From Clostridiales bacterium (GTDB lineage: Bacteria; Bacillota; Clostridia; TANB77; CAG-508), in contig DXVF01000008.1 in NCBI GenBank assembly GCA_019417465.1, positions 1 to 64,000 of the forward strand: DNA of 64,000 nucleotides. The letters are read 5' to 3'. Shown here one piece after another: positions 37,943 through 46,672 of this stretch. The number at the start of each line of letters is the position of its first letter. Position 1 is the first letter of the stretch. The position numbers and the translations under genes are program-made. The notes under the pieces were generated by a model that had not been told where the DNA came from, ran no database searches, and saw only the letters and a list, made by a program, of their open reading frames with translations.

Positions 37943-38884
37943 TTATTTAGATGCTTTTTTCTTTCTTTTTTGTTGGTGATTTTTGAAAAAAATTGCAAAA
38001 ATTATTGAAATACTTAAAAATATTGCGCAAATTCCTATTAATGTAGGCTGAACAATATCTAAAGTTTCTTCTTTTTCACATATAATTGTAGCATTATCTC
38101 CAGTTAGTACATTATATACTTCATTATAACTATTATTATCTGATTCTTGCAGTTTGTTATTAGTACTAGTTTCAGATTTATCTTCTATTATAGTAGATTC
38201 AATATTTTCTTTAGATTCTAAATCTTGCTCTTTATTTTCTGAAGACTTTAGATCCAAATTTTCCTTTTTCTCTTCACTTTTACTATCTATACTTTTCATA
38301 TTTTCTTTTCTTACAATTAATAATATAAATGTAATTATAGATAAAGCTAAATTTCCTAATGATATTTTTAATGAATCTACTGCTTTATAATACCTCCACT
38401 GAACAGTTGCAGTTGGCATTTGTAACATTTGTCCAATTTTTTTAAATGTAAAATTAGACAATATCTTTAATGAAACAATTTCCTTTTCTTTTTCATTTAA
38501 ACCACTAATTATTTTATTATATGTATAAATATCTATTATTTCTTCTATTTCACTTGACTCTTCTTGAAGCTCATAAATATCTTCTATATCAACTTCTTTT
38601 TTCTTTCTTCTTAGATAATTAAATGTTTCATTTTTGCTAACTGTATAAATCCAGCTCAAAACTCCATTTTCTGGTAACTTGGTTCTATCTAGATTATATA
38701 TTTTCATAAAAATTTCTTGTACAACATCTTCTGTATTCTCTTTATTTTTTAATATTGAAAATACTATCCCATATATTAAAGAATAATATTCTTTATAAAA
38801 AAAGTCATATGAATCCATATTGTTTTCTTTGAATTCGCAAAAAATTCTTGTGAGTTCTTTATTTTTTTCTTTTAAATTTTCCAT
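37943..38884 (-). CDS. ECF-type sigma factor fused to a membrane-anchored tail
   Basis: 313 residues. Region 2 (NTEDVVQEIFMKIYN, WIYTVSKNETFNYLRRKKK) and region 4 (ISGLNEKEKEIVSLKILSNF, IGQMLQMPTATVQWRYYKAV) are typical of ECF factors. Instead of ending near residue 175, the protein continues with one helix (about 178-195), a charged low-complexity linker and a second helix (about 280-303). So the sigma factor seems tethered to the membrane by its own tail, which could replace a separate anti-sigma factor. The downstream VWA gene is the likely partner. Confidence 0.85.
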   Translation of the reverse strand: MENLKEKNKELTRIFCEFKENNMDSYDFFYKEYYSLIYGIVFSILKNKENTEDVVQEIFMKIYNLDRTKLPENGVLSWIYTVSKNETFNYLRRKKKEVDIEDIYELQEESSEIEEIIDIYTYNKIISGLNEKEKEIVSLKILSNFTFKKIGQMLQMPTATVQWRYYKAVDSLKISLGNLALSIITFILLIVRKENMKSIDSKSEEKKENLDLKSSENKEQDLESKENIESTIIEDKSETSTNNKLQESDNNSYNEVYNVLTGDNATIICEKEETLDIVQPTLIGICAIFLSISIIFAIFFKNHQQKRKKKASK

Positions 38885-38976
38885 TATATATCTCCCATTT
38901 ATATATGATATAAACTTATTTTAATATATTTAATATTTGTGTGTCAAACCCTATATAGTTACAATTCATAGTTATA

Positions 38977-39065
38977 AAAAAACACATACTAGCAGCTAAT
39001 TGTCTGATATATATTTTATTGATTTTAAAAAATATATATCAGACAATTAGCTATGCGGTAACATT
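38977..39065. repeat. Inverted-repeat element, family A copy 2
   Basis: Arms around AGCTAATTGTCTGATATATA and its complement ending ATTAGCT. Same outer flanks (ACACATACTAGC, GCGGTAACATT) as the 25.4 kb copy, but the central 84 bases are missing. Confidence 0.8.
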
Positions 39066-39138
39066 TTCACTTTACTTTAAAACAGGCTGTGAATTGTAAC
39101 CCTATATAAGCAAGTTTTAATTTATTGTTAAATTTTTC

Positions 39139-39167
39139 TTGACTTTTAGCACTTTCTGTAATAAAAT
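39139..39167 (+). promoter_or_regulatory. Vegetative promoter of rplM-rpsI
   Basis: TTGACT at 39139-39144, 17-base spacer, TAAAAT at 39162-39167. Confidence 0.75.
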
Positions 39168-39171
39168 AGAA

Positions 39172-39281
39172 AAGCAATAATTTGTAATATGACCAAAATA
39201 AAAACTTCTCCCCGGTGGTTTTTACGAGGTTTCATATAAATATCATAAAATTTAAATATGAAATGGAGGGTATTTTTTACC
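39172..39281 (+). promoter_or_regulatory. Probable L13 ribosomal-protein leader
   Basis: A ~110-base leader before rplM with a compact GC-containing segment (CCCCGGTGGTTTTTACGAGG) in an otherwise AT-rich region. Bacillota have an L13 leader motif here; I infer identity from position only. Confidence 0.45.
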
Positions 39282-39716
39282 ATGAATAACACTACATATA
39301 GTTTAAAGAAAAATGAAATCGAAAGAAAATGGTATATCATCGATGCCGCAAACAAACCATTAGGTAGAGTAGCAACAGAAGCTGCTAAATTATTAAGAGG
39401 AAAACATAAACCAACTTATACTCCTAATATTGATGCTGGTGATCATGTAATTATACTAAACTGTGACCAAGTTGTTTTAACAGGAAAAAAATTAGACCAA
39501 AAGATTTATAGACATCACTCTGGATATATTGGTGGTATGAAAGAAACTACTGCTAGAGAAATGTTAAATAAAGATTCTGGAAAAGCAATGACACTTGCTA
39601 TAAAAGGAATGCTTCCTAAAAACAGTTTAGGAAGACAAATGATTAAAAAATTAAGAGTTTATGCTGGTAGCGAACATGAAAATATCGCACAAAAACCAGA
39701 AATTTGGAATTTCTAA
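39282..39716 (+). CDS. rplM: Ribosomal protein L13
   Basis: 144 residues, WYIIDAANKPLGRVATEAAK and the conserved GMLPKNSLGRQM segment. ATGGAGGG upstream of the start at 39282. Confidence 0.97.
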   Translation: MNNTTYSLKKNEIERKWYIIDAANKPLGRVATEAAKLLRGKHKPTYTPNIDAGDHVIILNCDQVVLTGKKLDQKIYRHHSGYIGGMKETTAREMLNKDSGKAMTLAIKGMLPKNSLGRQMIKKLRVYAGSEHENIAQKPEIWNF

Positions 39717-39743
39717 ATTAAAGTTTAAGGGAGGAAATATAAA

Positions 39744-40151
39744 ATGCCTAAAGCAAAATCAGAAAAAATAATGTTCTACGGTACAGGAAGAAGAAAAAAA
39801 TCAATTGCTAGAGTTAGATTAGTTGAAGGTACAGGTGTTATAACAATTAATGGAAGAAGTATAGATGAATATTTTGGAGCTGAAACATTAAAAGTTATCG
39901 TTAGACAACCATTAACAGTAACTAACACTTTAGATAAATATGATGTTATTTGTAAAGTAATTGGTGGTGGATTTACAGGTCAAGCAGGAGCTATCCGTCA
40001 TGGTGTTTCAAGAGCTTTATTAGAAGCTAATGAAGAATATAGACCAACATTAAAAGCAAACGGATTCTTAACAAGGGATCCTAGAATGAAAGAAAGAAAA
40101 AAATACGGTCTTAAGAAAGCTAGAAAAGCACCACAATTCTCAAAGAGATAA
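39744..40151 (+). CDS. rpsI: Ribosomal protein S9
   Basis: 135 residues with FYGTGRRKKSIARVRLVEG and the C-terminal KKARKAPQFSKR tail that contacts P-site tRNA. Out-of-frame CGG triplets (TAC GGT, AAC GGA, TAC GGT) are present without any frame change. Confidence 0.98.
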   Translation: MPKAKSEKIMFYGTGRRKKSIARVRLVEGTGVITINGRSIDEYFGAETLKVIVRQPLTVTNTLDKYDVICKVIGGGFTGQAGAIRHGVSRALLEANEEYRPTLKANGFLTRDPRMKERKKYGLKKARKAPQFSKR

Positions 40152-40172
40152 TATGTTTTTTATTCAAAAATT

Positions 40173-40208
40173 TAACCTCAGAAGTTTCGATGCTTCCGAG
40201 GTTTTTTG
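40173..40208 (+). terminator. Terminator of rplM-rpsI
   Basis: AACCTCAGAAG / CTTCCGAGGTT stem followed by T6. Confidence 0.88.
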
Positions 40209-40258
40209 CTGTTTAGTAGTTTTACATTATGTGAATATGCATAATGTAAAATGTGTTT

Positions 40259-41158
40259 CTATATAACTTTTCTTATTAATTCTATTAATTCTTCATTTTC
40301 CATTTCATTTATTGCAAAACACTTTTTTCCTAAATCTTTTATTGACGCTCCTAAATGGTATAATTCTTTATTATCTATTATTATAAATCTATCATGAAAT
40401 TTATTTGTCTTTGCAACTTTTAAAGTAGGATATTCTTTATTAAATTTTTGTACATCTAAATTTTGTATATTACTTTTATTAGATGTTAAAATTATGACCT
40501 CTACTTCATCATTTTTCTTTGATAACATTTTTAAAATGCTATCATCTACATAATTGTCGATTATTGTTATTTTCTTTTCTGCTTTTTTTATTATATCTAT
40601 TATTAAGCTATAACTATCCCAAATCTGTCCTTGAAAGAATATTTTTTGTTTTATATTTTTTTTGCTTTGTAATAAATTAAATACTTTATTAAAATTTTTC
40701 TCATTTTCTATTTGCTTATATTCCAGAGTTGTTAATCTTTCAAATACTTTTCCATTATTATTCAAGAATTTTCTCATTTCAACAAAAGCATCCATTATAC
40801 TAATACTTACTTGTACAGCTATTTCATTTCTAAGCAATCCTGAAAGCATTGCTATTCCCTGCTCTGTAAATACTAATGGTAATTTTCTTCTTCCTCCATA
40901 AGAGCTTTCTCCTTTAAAACTTGAAATCACAATTTGTGATTTCAAGTTTTCTAATTCTTTTGATGTTAATTTAAAACAGAATCTTTCTGGAAATCTTTCA
41001 GAATTTCTTTTTACTGCTTGATTTATTATTCTTGTTTCACATTGATATAACATTGCTACATCACTATCAATCATTACTTGCTTTCCTCTTATTGTATATA
41101 TTAAATTTTTTATATCTTCATTATTTATGTTTATTATTGCATTTTTCATGGTTGACAC
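40259..41158 (-). CDS. ORF6N-domain DNA-binding protein
   Basis: 299 residues. The N-terminal ORF6N domain (IRGKQVMIDSDVAMLYQCET, NSERFPERFCFKLT) is found in phage- and plasmid-type regulators. The C-terminal half (KITIIDNYVDDSILKMLSKK, HDRFIIIDNKELYHLGASIK) resembles the PLD-like/DUF1883-type fold with an HxxFxxxD signature, as in ORF6N proteins fused to a nuclease-like domain. Accessory gene. Confidence 0.82.
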   Translation of the reverse strand: MSTMKNAIININNEDIKNLIYTIRGKQVMIDSDVAMLYQCETRIINQAVKRNSERFPERFCFKLTSKELENLKSQIVISSFKGESSYGGRRKLPLVFTEQGIAMLSGLLRNEIAVQVSISIMDAFVEMRKFLNNNGKVFERLTTLEYKQIENEKNFNKVFNLLQSKKNIKQKIFFQGQIWDSYSLIIDIIKKAEKKITIIDNYVDDSILKMLSKKNDEVEVIILTSNKSNIQNLDVQKFNKEYPTLKVAKTNKFHDRFIIIDNKELYHLGASIKDLGKKCFAINEMENEELIELIRKVI

Positions 41159-41303
41159 ATCCTTTCAAAGCCAAATACATTATAAAACTTTTGTTCGTAC
41201 ATGTCAAGTATTTTTACATATATAGTCATATTTTAGAGTTTTAATTAATATTTTATAAACTTTTATAATTTCATTTTCATAATATATCAGAATTAGTAGT
41301 GTG

Positions 41304-41340
41304 AAAAAATCTCAGAAGTATTAACTTTCTGAGATTTTTA
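41304..41340. terminator. Terminator of the heptad-repeat gene
   Basis: AAAAATCTCAGAAG / CTTTCTGAGATTTTT stem. Confidence 0.8.
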
Positions 41341-41356
41341 TTAAATTAGTATACAC

Positions 41357-41800
41357 CTATTTTTTACAACTATCATTTAAAGCTTCACAAATATCTTTTA
41401 GAGCTTCTTCTATATCACAGATTCCTTCACGTATATCTCTTTCACCTTCGCAAATTCTACCTCTAATAATATCTCTTAATCCTTCACAAATATCCCTTAT
41501 TCCTTCTTCTATATCACAAATAGCTTCTTGTATTCTTCTTCTTTTTTCACAACATATATTACACTCGATACATCTAAATCCTCTGATGATATCACGTAAC
41601 CCTTCTCTTATATCGCAAATACCTTCATTGATGTCTCTTATTCCTTCGCAGAACCTATTTTTACAAATATCTTCTAATCCTTCTTTAATGTCCCTTATTC
41701 CCTCTCGGATATCTCTTATACCTTCTTCGATACAACAAATTCCTTGACAAGAATTATTATTTCTTCTTCTACAACAATTTCTATTACACATACAAATCAA
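41357..41800 (-). CDS. Cys-rich protein built of EGIRDI heptad repeats
   Basis: 147 residues. After a Cys/Arg/Asn-rich start (MICMCNRNCCRRRNNN) the protein is a tandem array of degenerate 7-residue units EGI(R/C)DI(R/K/C), interrupted at a CIECNICCEKRRR segment and then repeated. Ile at fixed spacing and alternating Glu/Arg imply a long amphipathic helix or coiled coil; the regular Cys residues could cross-link it. I do not know the family; a spore coat or metal-binding role is possible. Strong RBS, terminator and consistent codon use indicate a real gene. Confidence 0.75.
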   Translation of the reverse strand: MICMCNRNCCRRRNNNSCQGICCIEEGIRDIREGIRDIKEGLEDICKNRFCEGIRDINEGICDIREGLRDIIRGFRCIECNICCEKRRRIQEAICDIEEGIRDICEGLRDIIRGRICEGERDIREGICDIEEALKDICEALNDSCKK

Positions 41801-41925
41801 CTCTTTCTTATAATTTACCTAATCAAAGGTATATTATAAGATATGAGAAAAATGTCGAAATTGTTAAAATAATTAGTTATACTGATACAAAATAAATAAT
41901 TATTTAATAAAATCTAATTATTAAT

Positions 41926-41990
41926 GCCCCCTCCCCCTTAAAGTATACACCTCTTTTTTATTGGTGTCTACTTTAATGGGGAGGGGGGGC
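41926..41990. terminator. GC-rich terminator of the sipL-yunB operon
   Basis: CCCCCTCCCCCTTAAAGTA pairs with TACTTTAATGGGGAGGGGGG. It is unusually stable for this genome. Confidence 0.85.
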
Positions 41991-42017
41991 AAATTATCCA
42001 TCTCTTTTATTTATTCT

Positions 42018-42737
42018 CTATTCTATTATATCTAACACATTGTCTTTATTAATCCCCTCTAAATTGTAATAAGTATTTGGAATATTTCCCACAATTACTG
42101 CTTCTGCAAGCAATACCTGATTTATAATTTCTTCTTCTATACTGCTAAAAGGAGTTAATACTATAACCTTACACTTAACTTGTAAATATATTCTATGTAA
42201 AGTTTGATTTATTCCAGCTGAACTAAATTCTGATTTTAAATCTGTCTCTACATTTCCAATTGTCACAATTTTAAAATTTATCTTTGGACCTCTACCAGAT
42301 AAAAGTTTACTACCAGTTAAAGTCCCTAATCTAATAAATACTTCTCCGTCTTGCACTTTGTTTAGTTCATCTTGTATCTTTACTGCTATATCAGATGTAA
42401 TTTCATTTACTGGTATTATATTCGATTTAATCATTCTTATGTTTCCATTTTCATCTTTTTCTATACTGCACAAATCTTGATATTTATAATTTGCCATAAC
42501 AGCTGTCGCTTGTTCATTAGATATTTTTGTTGCAATACTTTTAGCTACTACTATAGATTGTTTATTTATTACAGGCTCTATTGCTTTTATAATTAATATT
42601 GCAGCAAAAACAGCAATTACAGCTATAGCTACAATTTTTATTTTTTTAGCATTCTTAGAGTTAAATTCTCCAAAATTTTTATTATTAAAATTAACTTTTG
42701 GTAATTTTATTCTTTTCCTAGAATAAATTTTATCCAT
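42018..42737 (-). CDS. yunB: Sporulation protein YunB
   Basis: 239 residues. N-terminal cytoplasmic Lys-rich part, one membrane helix (about 33-55), then the YunB domain (VFIRLGTLTGSKLLSGRGPK, HRIYLQVKCKVIVLTPFSS). In Bacillus yunB is mother-cell expressed and needed for normal spores. It follows sipL by 15 bases. Confidence 0.9.
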   Translation of the reverse strand: MDKIYSRKRIKLPKVNFNNKNFGEFNSKNAKKIKIVAIAVIAVFAAILIIKAIEPVINKQSIVVAKSIATKISNEQATAVMANYKYQDLCSIEKDENGNIRMIKSNIIPVNEITSDIAVKIQDELNKVQDGEVFIRLGTLTGSKLLSGRGPKINFKIVTIGNVETDLKSEFSSAGINQTLHRIYLQVKCKVIVLTPFSSIEEEIINQVLLAEAVIVGNIPNTYYNLEGINKDNVLDIIE

Positions 42738-42752
42738 CTAATCTTCTCCATT

Positions 42753-44306
42753 TTAAGCAGATACACTATTTTTATCTGCTACATATTTTGGAATAAATAA
42801 TTGCTGACCTACATTAATTTTATTTTCATCTTCTATTCCATTAATTCTTGCTATATTGTCCACTGTACTTCTAAATCTTTTAGCAATTTTCCATAAAGTG
42901 TCCCCAGGTTTTACAAAATATATAATTATACTATATACTTCATTATCTCTATTTTCTTCTACTTGCATATCATTTATTATACTTATTTCTACACTTTTAA
43001 ATATATCCACTAATAAATTCAAATCAACTTTTAACTCAATACTCTCATCTGGCATAATAATTATATCTTGAGATCCTATTTCTATTTTTACATCTAATTT
43101 AGAATTTTGACTTACTCCTTCACAGTTCATATTATGGTTAAATGGTATAACTATATTTTTAGTTTCTATACCACTCGTTTGATCATTTGAATATATAAAA
43201 TTTACATTCAGCTCTCCTTCAAATATAATTCTATCATTTAAAATATTTTGTTTTTTAATTACTGGTTTTATATCTACATCATATATTTTTTCATTTCTTA
43301 TCTCTTGAATTACTTGTTTTTCCCTTATATTGCATACATCTTTTATTAATCTCTTTTCTTGCATTGTATTTATTTTCCTACAATTTGTACTTAAATCTAT
43401 ACTAGGACTATATAGATCTTGTATTAATTCAAGTGGTTTATTTTGATAAACAAATACGTTAAACTCAATTTCAGCTTCTACAAATATAGAATGCTCTTCT
43501 ACATTATTAGGCTTAACGACTAAATTTTTTAATTCATTTTTTACATCACATATATTATCATCTGTCACATTTAAAATATCAACAAATCCCATCACAGGAA
43601 TTTTACTTTCTACAGTATTTACTCTATTATCATCTGTTAAATACATAATTTTTACTGTGGTATCTGCTTTTACTAAAACTTTATTATAACTAATTTTACT
43701 TTCTACATTTACAATATCTATATTAATTTTCATTATTTCTGCTAAATTATCAATACCATCAATTACAATAGTATCTTTTGCAATAGCTTTTGTGCATCCA
43801 CTTCCAACTAAAGAATTAATATTAAAATTTTCATTTAATACTTGCATATCATCTATATTTTGAATTCCTTCAATAAAATCAACTTCTTCATTAGAACATA
43901 ATTTTAAATCTACATCTAACAGACTTCTAAGATTTACTTTTCTTCCATTTAATATCTTACATTCAATTTGATTTAATACCATTTTACATTCTAACATCAT
44001 TCCTGTTTTTGCTTCTTGCATTTCTATTATTTTCGTGAAATCTATAGTAGATGTTAAACCTCTTATACTAGCTTCTTCACTATCTGCCTTATAAATTATA
44101 TTTACATTTATACATCCATCTATTCTTACCTTTCCATCTAAGACTTCTTTTTTATAAATACAAACATTTCCATTTGTATTTATCGATTTTAAAATATCTG
44201 GTTTTATATCTGGAATTATTGCATCACCTTCTACTTCAATGCTTTCTGCTTTTTGTCCGATTATCTGATTAATGCATAATTTATCTTTTTTAGTTTCTAT
44301 ATTCAT
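42753..44306 (-). CDS. sipL: SipL-like SPOCS/LysM spore coat morphogenesis protein
   Basis: 517 residues containing three SPOCS (DUF3794) modules: N-terminal (IGQKAESIEVEGDAIIPDIK), central, and C-terminal. It ends with a LysM domain (VKPGDTLWKIAKRFRSTVDN...NVGQQLFIPKYV). In Clostridioides difficile SipL binds SpoIVA and encases the forespore. RBS AAGGAGGGAGAAAAAAT. Confidence 0.88.
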   Translation of the reverse strand: MNIETKKDKLCINQIIGQKAESIEVEGDAIIPDIKPDILKSINTNGNVCIYKKEVLDGKVRIDGCINVNIIYKADSEEASIRGLTSTIDFTKIIEMQEAKTGMMLECKMVLNQIECKILNGRKVNLRSLLDVDLKLCSNEEVDFIEGIQNIDDMQVLNENFNINSLVGSGCTKAIAKDTIVIDGIDNLAEIMKINIDIVNVESKISYNKVLVKADTTVKIMYLTDDNRVNTVESKIPVMGFVDILNVTDDNICDVKNELKNLVVKPNNVEEHSIFVEAEIEFNVFVYQNKPLELIQDLYSPSIDLSTNCRKINTMQEKRLIKDVCNIREKQVIQEIRNEKIYDVDIKPVIKKQNILNDRIIFEGELNVNFIYSNDQTSGIETKNIVIPFNHNMNCEGVSQNSKLDVKIEIGSQDIIIMPDESIELKVDLNLLVDIFKSVEISIINDMQVEENRDNEVYSIIIYFVKPGDTLWKIAKRFRSTVDNIARINGIEDENKINVGQQLFIPKYVADKNSVSA

Positions 44307-44353
44307 ATTTTTTCTCCCTCCTTATTTTGTTATTTAATTATATTAACTAAGAC

Positions 44354-44388
44354 AAAAAAAATTCCTACTTTAATAGGAATTTTTGTTT
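44354..44388. terminator. Terminator of veg
   Basis: AAAAATTCCTA / TAGGAATTTTT stem. Confidence 0.8.
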
Positions 44389-44392
44389 TATA

Positions 44393-44689
44393 TTATAAAC
44401 TTTTTACTTTTTTTAATTCTTCAATTTGTGGTGGTATCAATGGCGTAGCTAAGTTTCCATCAATAACATCTATTTCTACAGTTCTAGTTAATACATCTGT
44501 ATAACTGTAAGTTACATTGCGATTATTTTCCTCATACTTTACAACAAAAATATTTGGATAAGCTTTTTCAATTGTAGCTTCTTTTTCAAATGATTTACTC
44601 CTTCCTAGAGTTCCTCTAACAACAATTTTCTGTCCTATCATTTCTCCAATATCAGTTTTTAAATCTGTAATATCTTTTTTACAAATCAT
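44393..44689 (-). CDS. veg: Veg family protein
   Basis: 98 residues, DLKTDIGEMIGQKIVVRGTL and SYTDVLTRTVEI. Matches the small Veg family (Bacillus: biofilm/SinR modulation) that commonly lies next to yabG. A short standalone gene with its own terminator. Confidence 0.88.
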   Translation of the reverse strand: MICKKDITDLKTDIGEMIGQKIVVRGTLGRSKSFEKEATIEKAYPNIFVVKYEENNRNVTYSYTDVLTRTVEIDVIDGNLATPLIPPQIEELKKVKSL

Positions 44690-44827
44690 TTAATCACCTA
44701 CTTCTTCAAGATATTTAAATTATATCATTTGCTATATTTTTTGTCAAAAAGGACAATTTATTGTCGTTTCTTGTAACGCCTAATTTAAAAAGGTTTTCAC
44801 GGTTTAGTTTGATTTATTACATTTACA

Positions 44828-45658
44828 TTACATTTTTGTTACAATCATCTTTTTCTTTCCCATTGCACCAATTCCATTTACGCCTTTTACTCCATCTCTT
44901 AACTCATTTTCTATATCACTAATTGTTACATATTTACTTTCATCAGTAATAGCTATCTTTTCTGCTACTATTAAAGGATCCATAAAATCTATTAATATTC
45001 TACCTGGTGATGATGCAAAATTGGCACCAGCATTCATAATTGCTTCATAATAACTTTGACATGCTCCTGCAAAAATAACTAAATCCCTTCCCATACTATT
45101 CCATCTTCTTGCTTCCATAACAGAATTCATGAAATATGCTGAATTTCTATAATTATATATATCATTATATTTCGTACCTTTTTTTATCATTCCATCATGA
45201 CCAGTTATAACTAATATGTCTGGTTTATATTTTTCTAATAACATTCTTACAAATTTTGGTTGCTTACTTTCTGGAATGTTTTTTACTACTACATCTAATC
45301 CTAAACTTTTATAATATTTTAAAGATTTTTCACTATATTTTTTATCTCCATCTAAGTGCAAGATTCTGCCAGTGCAAAACTGTCTTTTGCTCCTTTTATC
45401 TTTTTCTATATAGCTCAAATATCTTCTTACTCTATCTTCCATTTTATTTTCAAATACTTTTATATTCTCTTGTACAACACCTTTTTCTATTATTTCTAAA
45501 TCTTCTATAGGACTATCCGCTTTCACTCTTATAGTTAATCCTTTTAGTATTGCAATTTCACTTTTATCTCTTGTTTTGATAATTCTATCTACAATAAATA
45601 AAATATCCTTTCCATATGAAATTCTACCTACAATATCTCCTTTTTTTATTTTTCTCAT
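44828..45658 (-). CDS. yabG: Sporulation-specific protease YabG
   Basis: 276 residues. IKKGDIVGRISYGKDILFIV, then PDILVITGHDGMIKKGTKYN and DLVIFAGACQSYYEAIMNAG with conserved His and Cys. YabG processes spore coat proteins in Bacillus and pro-SpoIVA/CspBA in C. difficile. Order yabG-veg-sipL-yunB is a spore-coat neighbourhood. Confidence 0.93.
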   Translation of the reverse strand: MRKIKKGDIVGRISYGKDILFIVDRIIKTRDKSEIAILKGLTIRVKADSPIEDLEIIEKGVVQENIKVFENKMEDRVRRYLSYIEKDKRSKRQFCTGRILHLDGDKKYSEKSLKYYKSLGLDVVVKNIPESKQPKFVRMLLEKYKPDILVITGHDGMIKKGTKYNDIYNYRNSAYFMNSVMEARRWNSMGRDLVIFAGACQSYYEAIMNAGANFASSPGRILIDFMDPLIVAEKIAITDESKYVTISDIENELRDGVKGVNGIGAMGKKKMIVTKM

Positions 45659-45894
45659 GCTAAATTCACCTCATTTTATTAGGTTACTATATAATATGTC
45701 GAATTTTGTAAGATGGTTAATAAATTTTATATAAAAATTGGTTGTATATTTTTTTGTTTTATGATATATTGTAATTGGCTTAAATAAAAAGCTTAAATGA
45801 ATTTAATAATTTTTTAGACTATTTCCTTCTTTATTATTTAGGATCAATGTGTCAAAAATATTAAATCTCAAAACTAAGAAGGAGGTATTCTAAA

Positions 45895-46065
45895 ATGGCA
45901 GATAAAACTTTAGTATGTAAAGACTGTGGTTCTGAATTTATTTTTACAGAAGGTGAACAAGCATTTTACCAAGAAAAAGGTTTTACAAACGAACCACAAA
46001 GATGTCCATCTTGTAGAAAAGCTAGAAAAGAACAAAGAAGAAATAATAACAATTACAATAACTAA
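45895..46065 (+). CDS. Small zinc-ribbon protein
   Basis: 56 residues, MADKTLVCKDCGSEFIFTEG, with two Cys pairs (CKDCGSEF, CPSCRKARK) forming a zinc ribbon and a basic Asn-rich tail. GAAGGAGGTATT upstream. This short family is common in Clostridia; function unknown, probably nucleic-acid or ribosome associated. Confidence 0.85.
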   Translation: MADKTLVCKDCGSEFIFTEGEQAFYQEKGFTNEPQRCPSCRKARKEQRRNNNNYNN

Positions 46066-46071
46066 TTAGAA

Positions 46072-46137
46072 CAAACGCGGGCTGTAAGAAAATTAATTAA
46101 GTAAATTAATTTTCTTACAGCCCGCGTTTAATTGTTT
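46072..46137. terminator. Perfect long stem-loop after the zinc-ribbon gene
   Basis: AAACGCGGGCTGTAAGAAAA and its exact complement flank a small AAG loop (about 28-bp stem). Confidence 0.8.
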
Positions 46138-46172
46138 GTGCGCCAATTTTTATAAAAAAATTGCGTGCAATT

Positions 46173-46243
46173 ATTTTATATAATGGAAAATTTTTCTTAG
46201 CTAAATTTTACTCCATGCTAGAAATTTCCTATTATATAAAAAA
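46173..46243. repeat. Intergenic hairpin repeat, family B copy 3
   Basis: TTTTATATAATGGAAAATTT, CTAAATTTTACTCCATGCTA and TTTCCTATTATATAAAAAA, the clearest copy of the repeat also found near 13.8 and 20.1 kb. Confidence 0.7.
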
Positions 46244-46302
46244 TAGTTGATTGTGCAAAACAATCAACTATTTTTTATTTTTATATCTTTATAATTCCCT
46301 TC

Positions 46303-46495
46303 TTATCTGCCTGTAATAATCTTTTTTAAATCATCTATTTGTTCTTGCAATTCTAAGCCAATATCGGTATCTCTTATTTTCTTTCTCTCTACCTTTTCTA
46401 CAACTACTTTTGATAATGTAAATCTGTTTCTTTTACAATTGCATCATTTGTAGAAGTAAATGGCTCATTCTCTGCTATCATTAACTTCAATTTCA
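46303..46495 (-). pseudogene. 3' remnant of a class III fructose-1,6-bisphosphatase gene
   Basis: Two short frames read AENEPFTSTNDAIVKETDLH and VVVEKVERKKIRDTDIGLEL followed by QEQIDDLKKIITGR and a stop. This resembles the C-terminal end of Bacillota FBPase (Fbp): (E)PF(E)S...DI...RK...DTDIG.EL..QI.DL. The two parts are joined by an indel that is not at a CGG, and the rest of the gene is missing, so it is a true remnant. It contrasts with the CGG-interrupted genes. Confidence 0.6.
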
Positions 46496-46514
46496 TTAGA
46501 ATCTGTTTTTTCTT

Positions 46515-46672
46515 TTATTTATTTTTACTATGTTCATGACTATATTTTAATTTTGTTGCCATCCCTCCTCTTATATGTCTTTCTGCTTTATTTTCATCTA
46601 GAATTTCTCTTACTTCTTGTGCTAATCCAGGATTTATATTACAAAGTCTTTCGCTTACATCTTTATGTACTG
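46515..46672 (-). CDS. spoIIID: spoIIID 3' part (interrupted gene)
   Basis: Reads VHKDVSERLCNINPGLAQEV, then REILDENKAERHIRGGMATK and LKYSHEHSKNK, which matches the C-terminal half of SpoIIID (VHKDLTERLPEINPDLANEV, RHLRGGEATKLKY). It has no start codon of its own in the right place. The upstream sequence is the recombinase gene, whose stop lies in the junction. The missing 5' half is at 52429-52592 on the same strand, at the other end of the intervening element. Confidence 0.92.
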
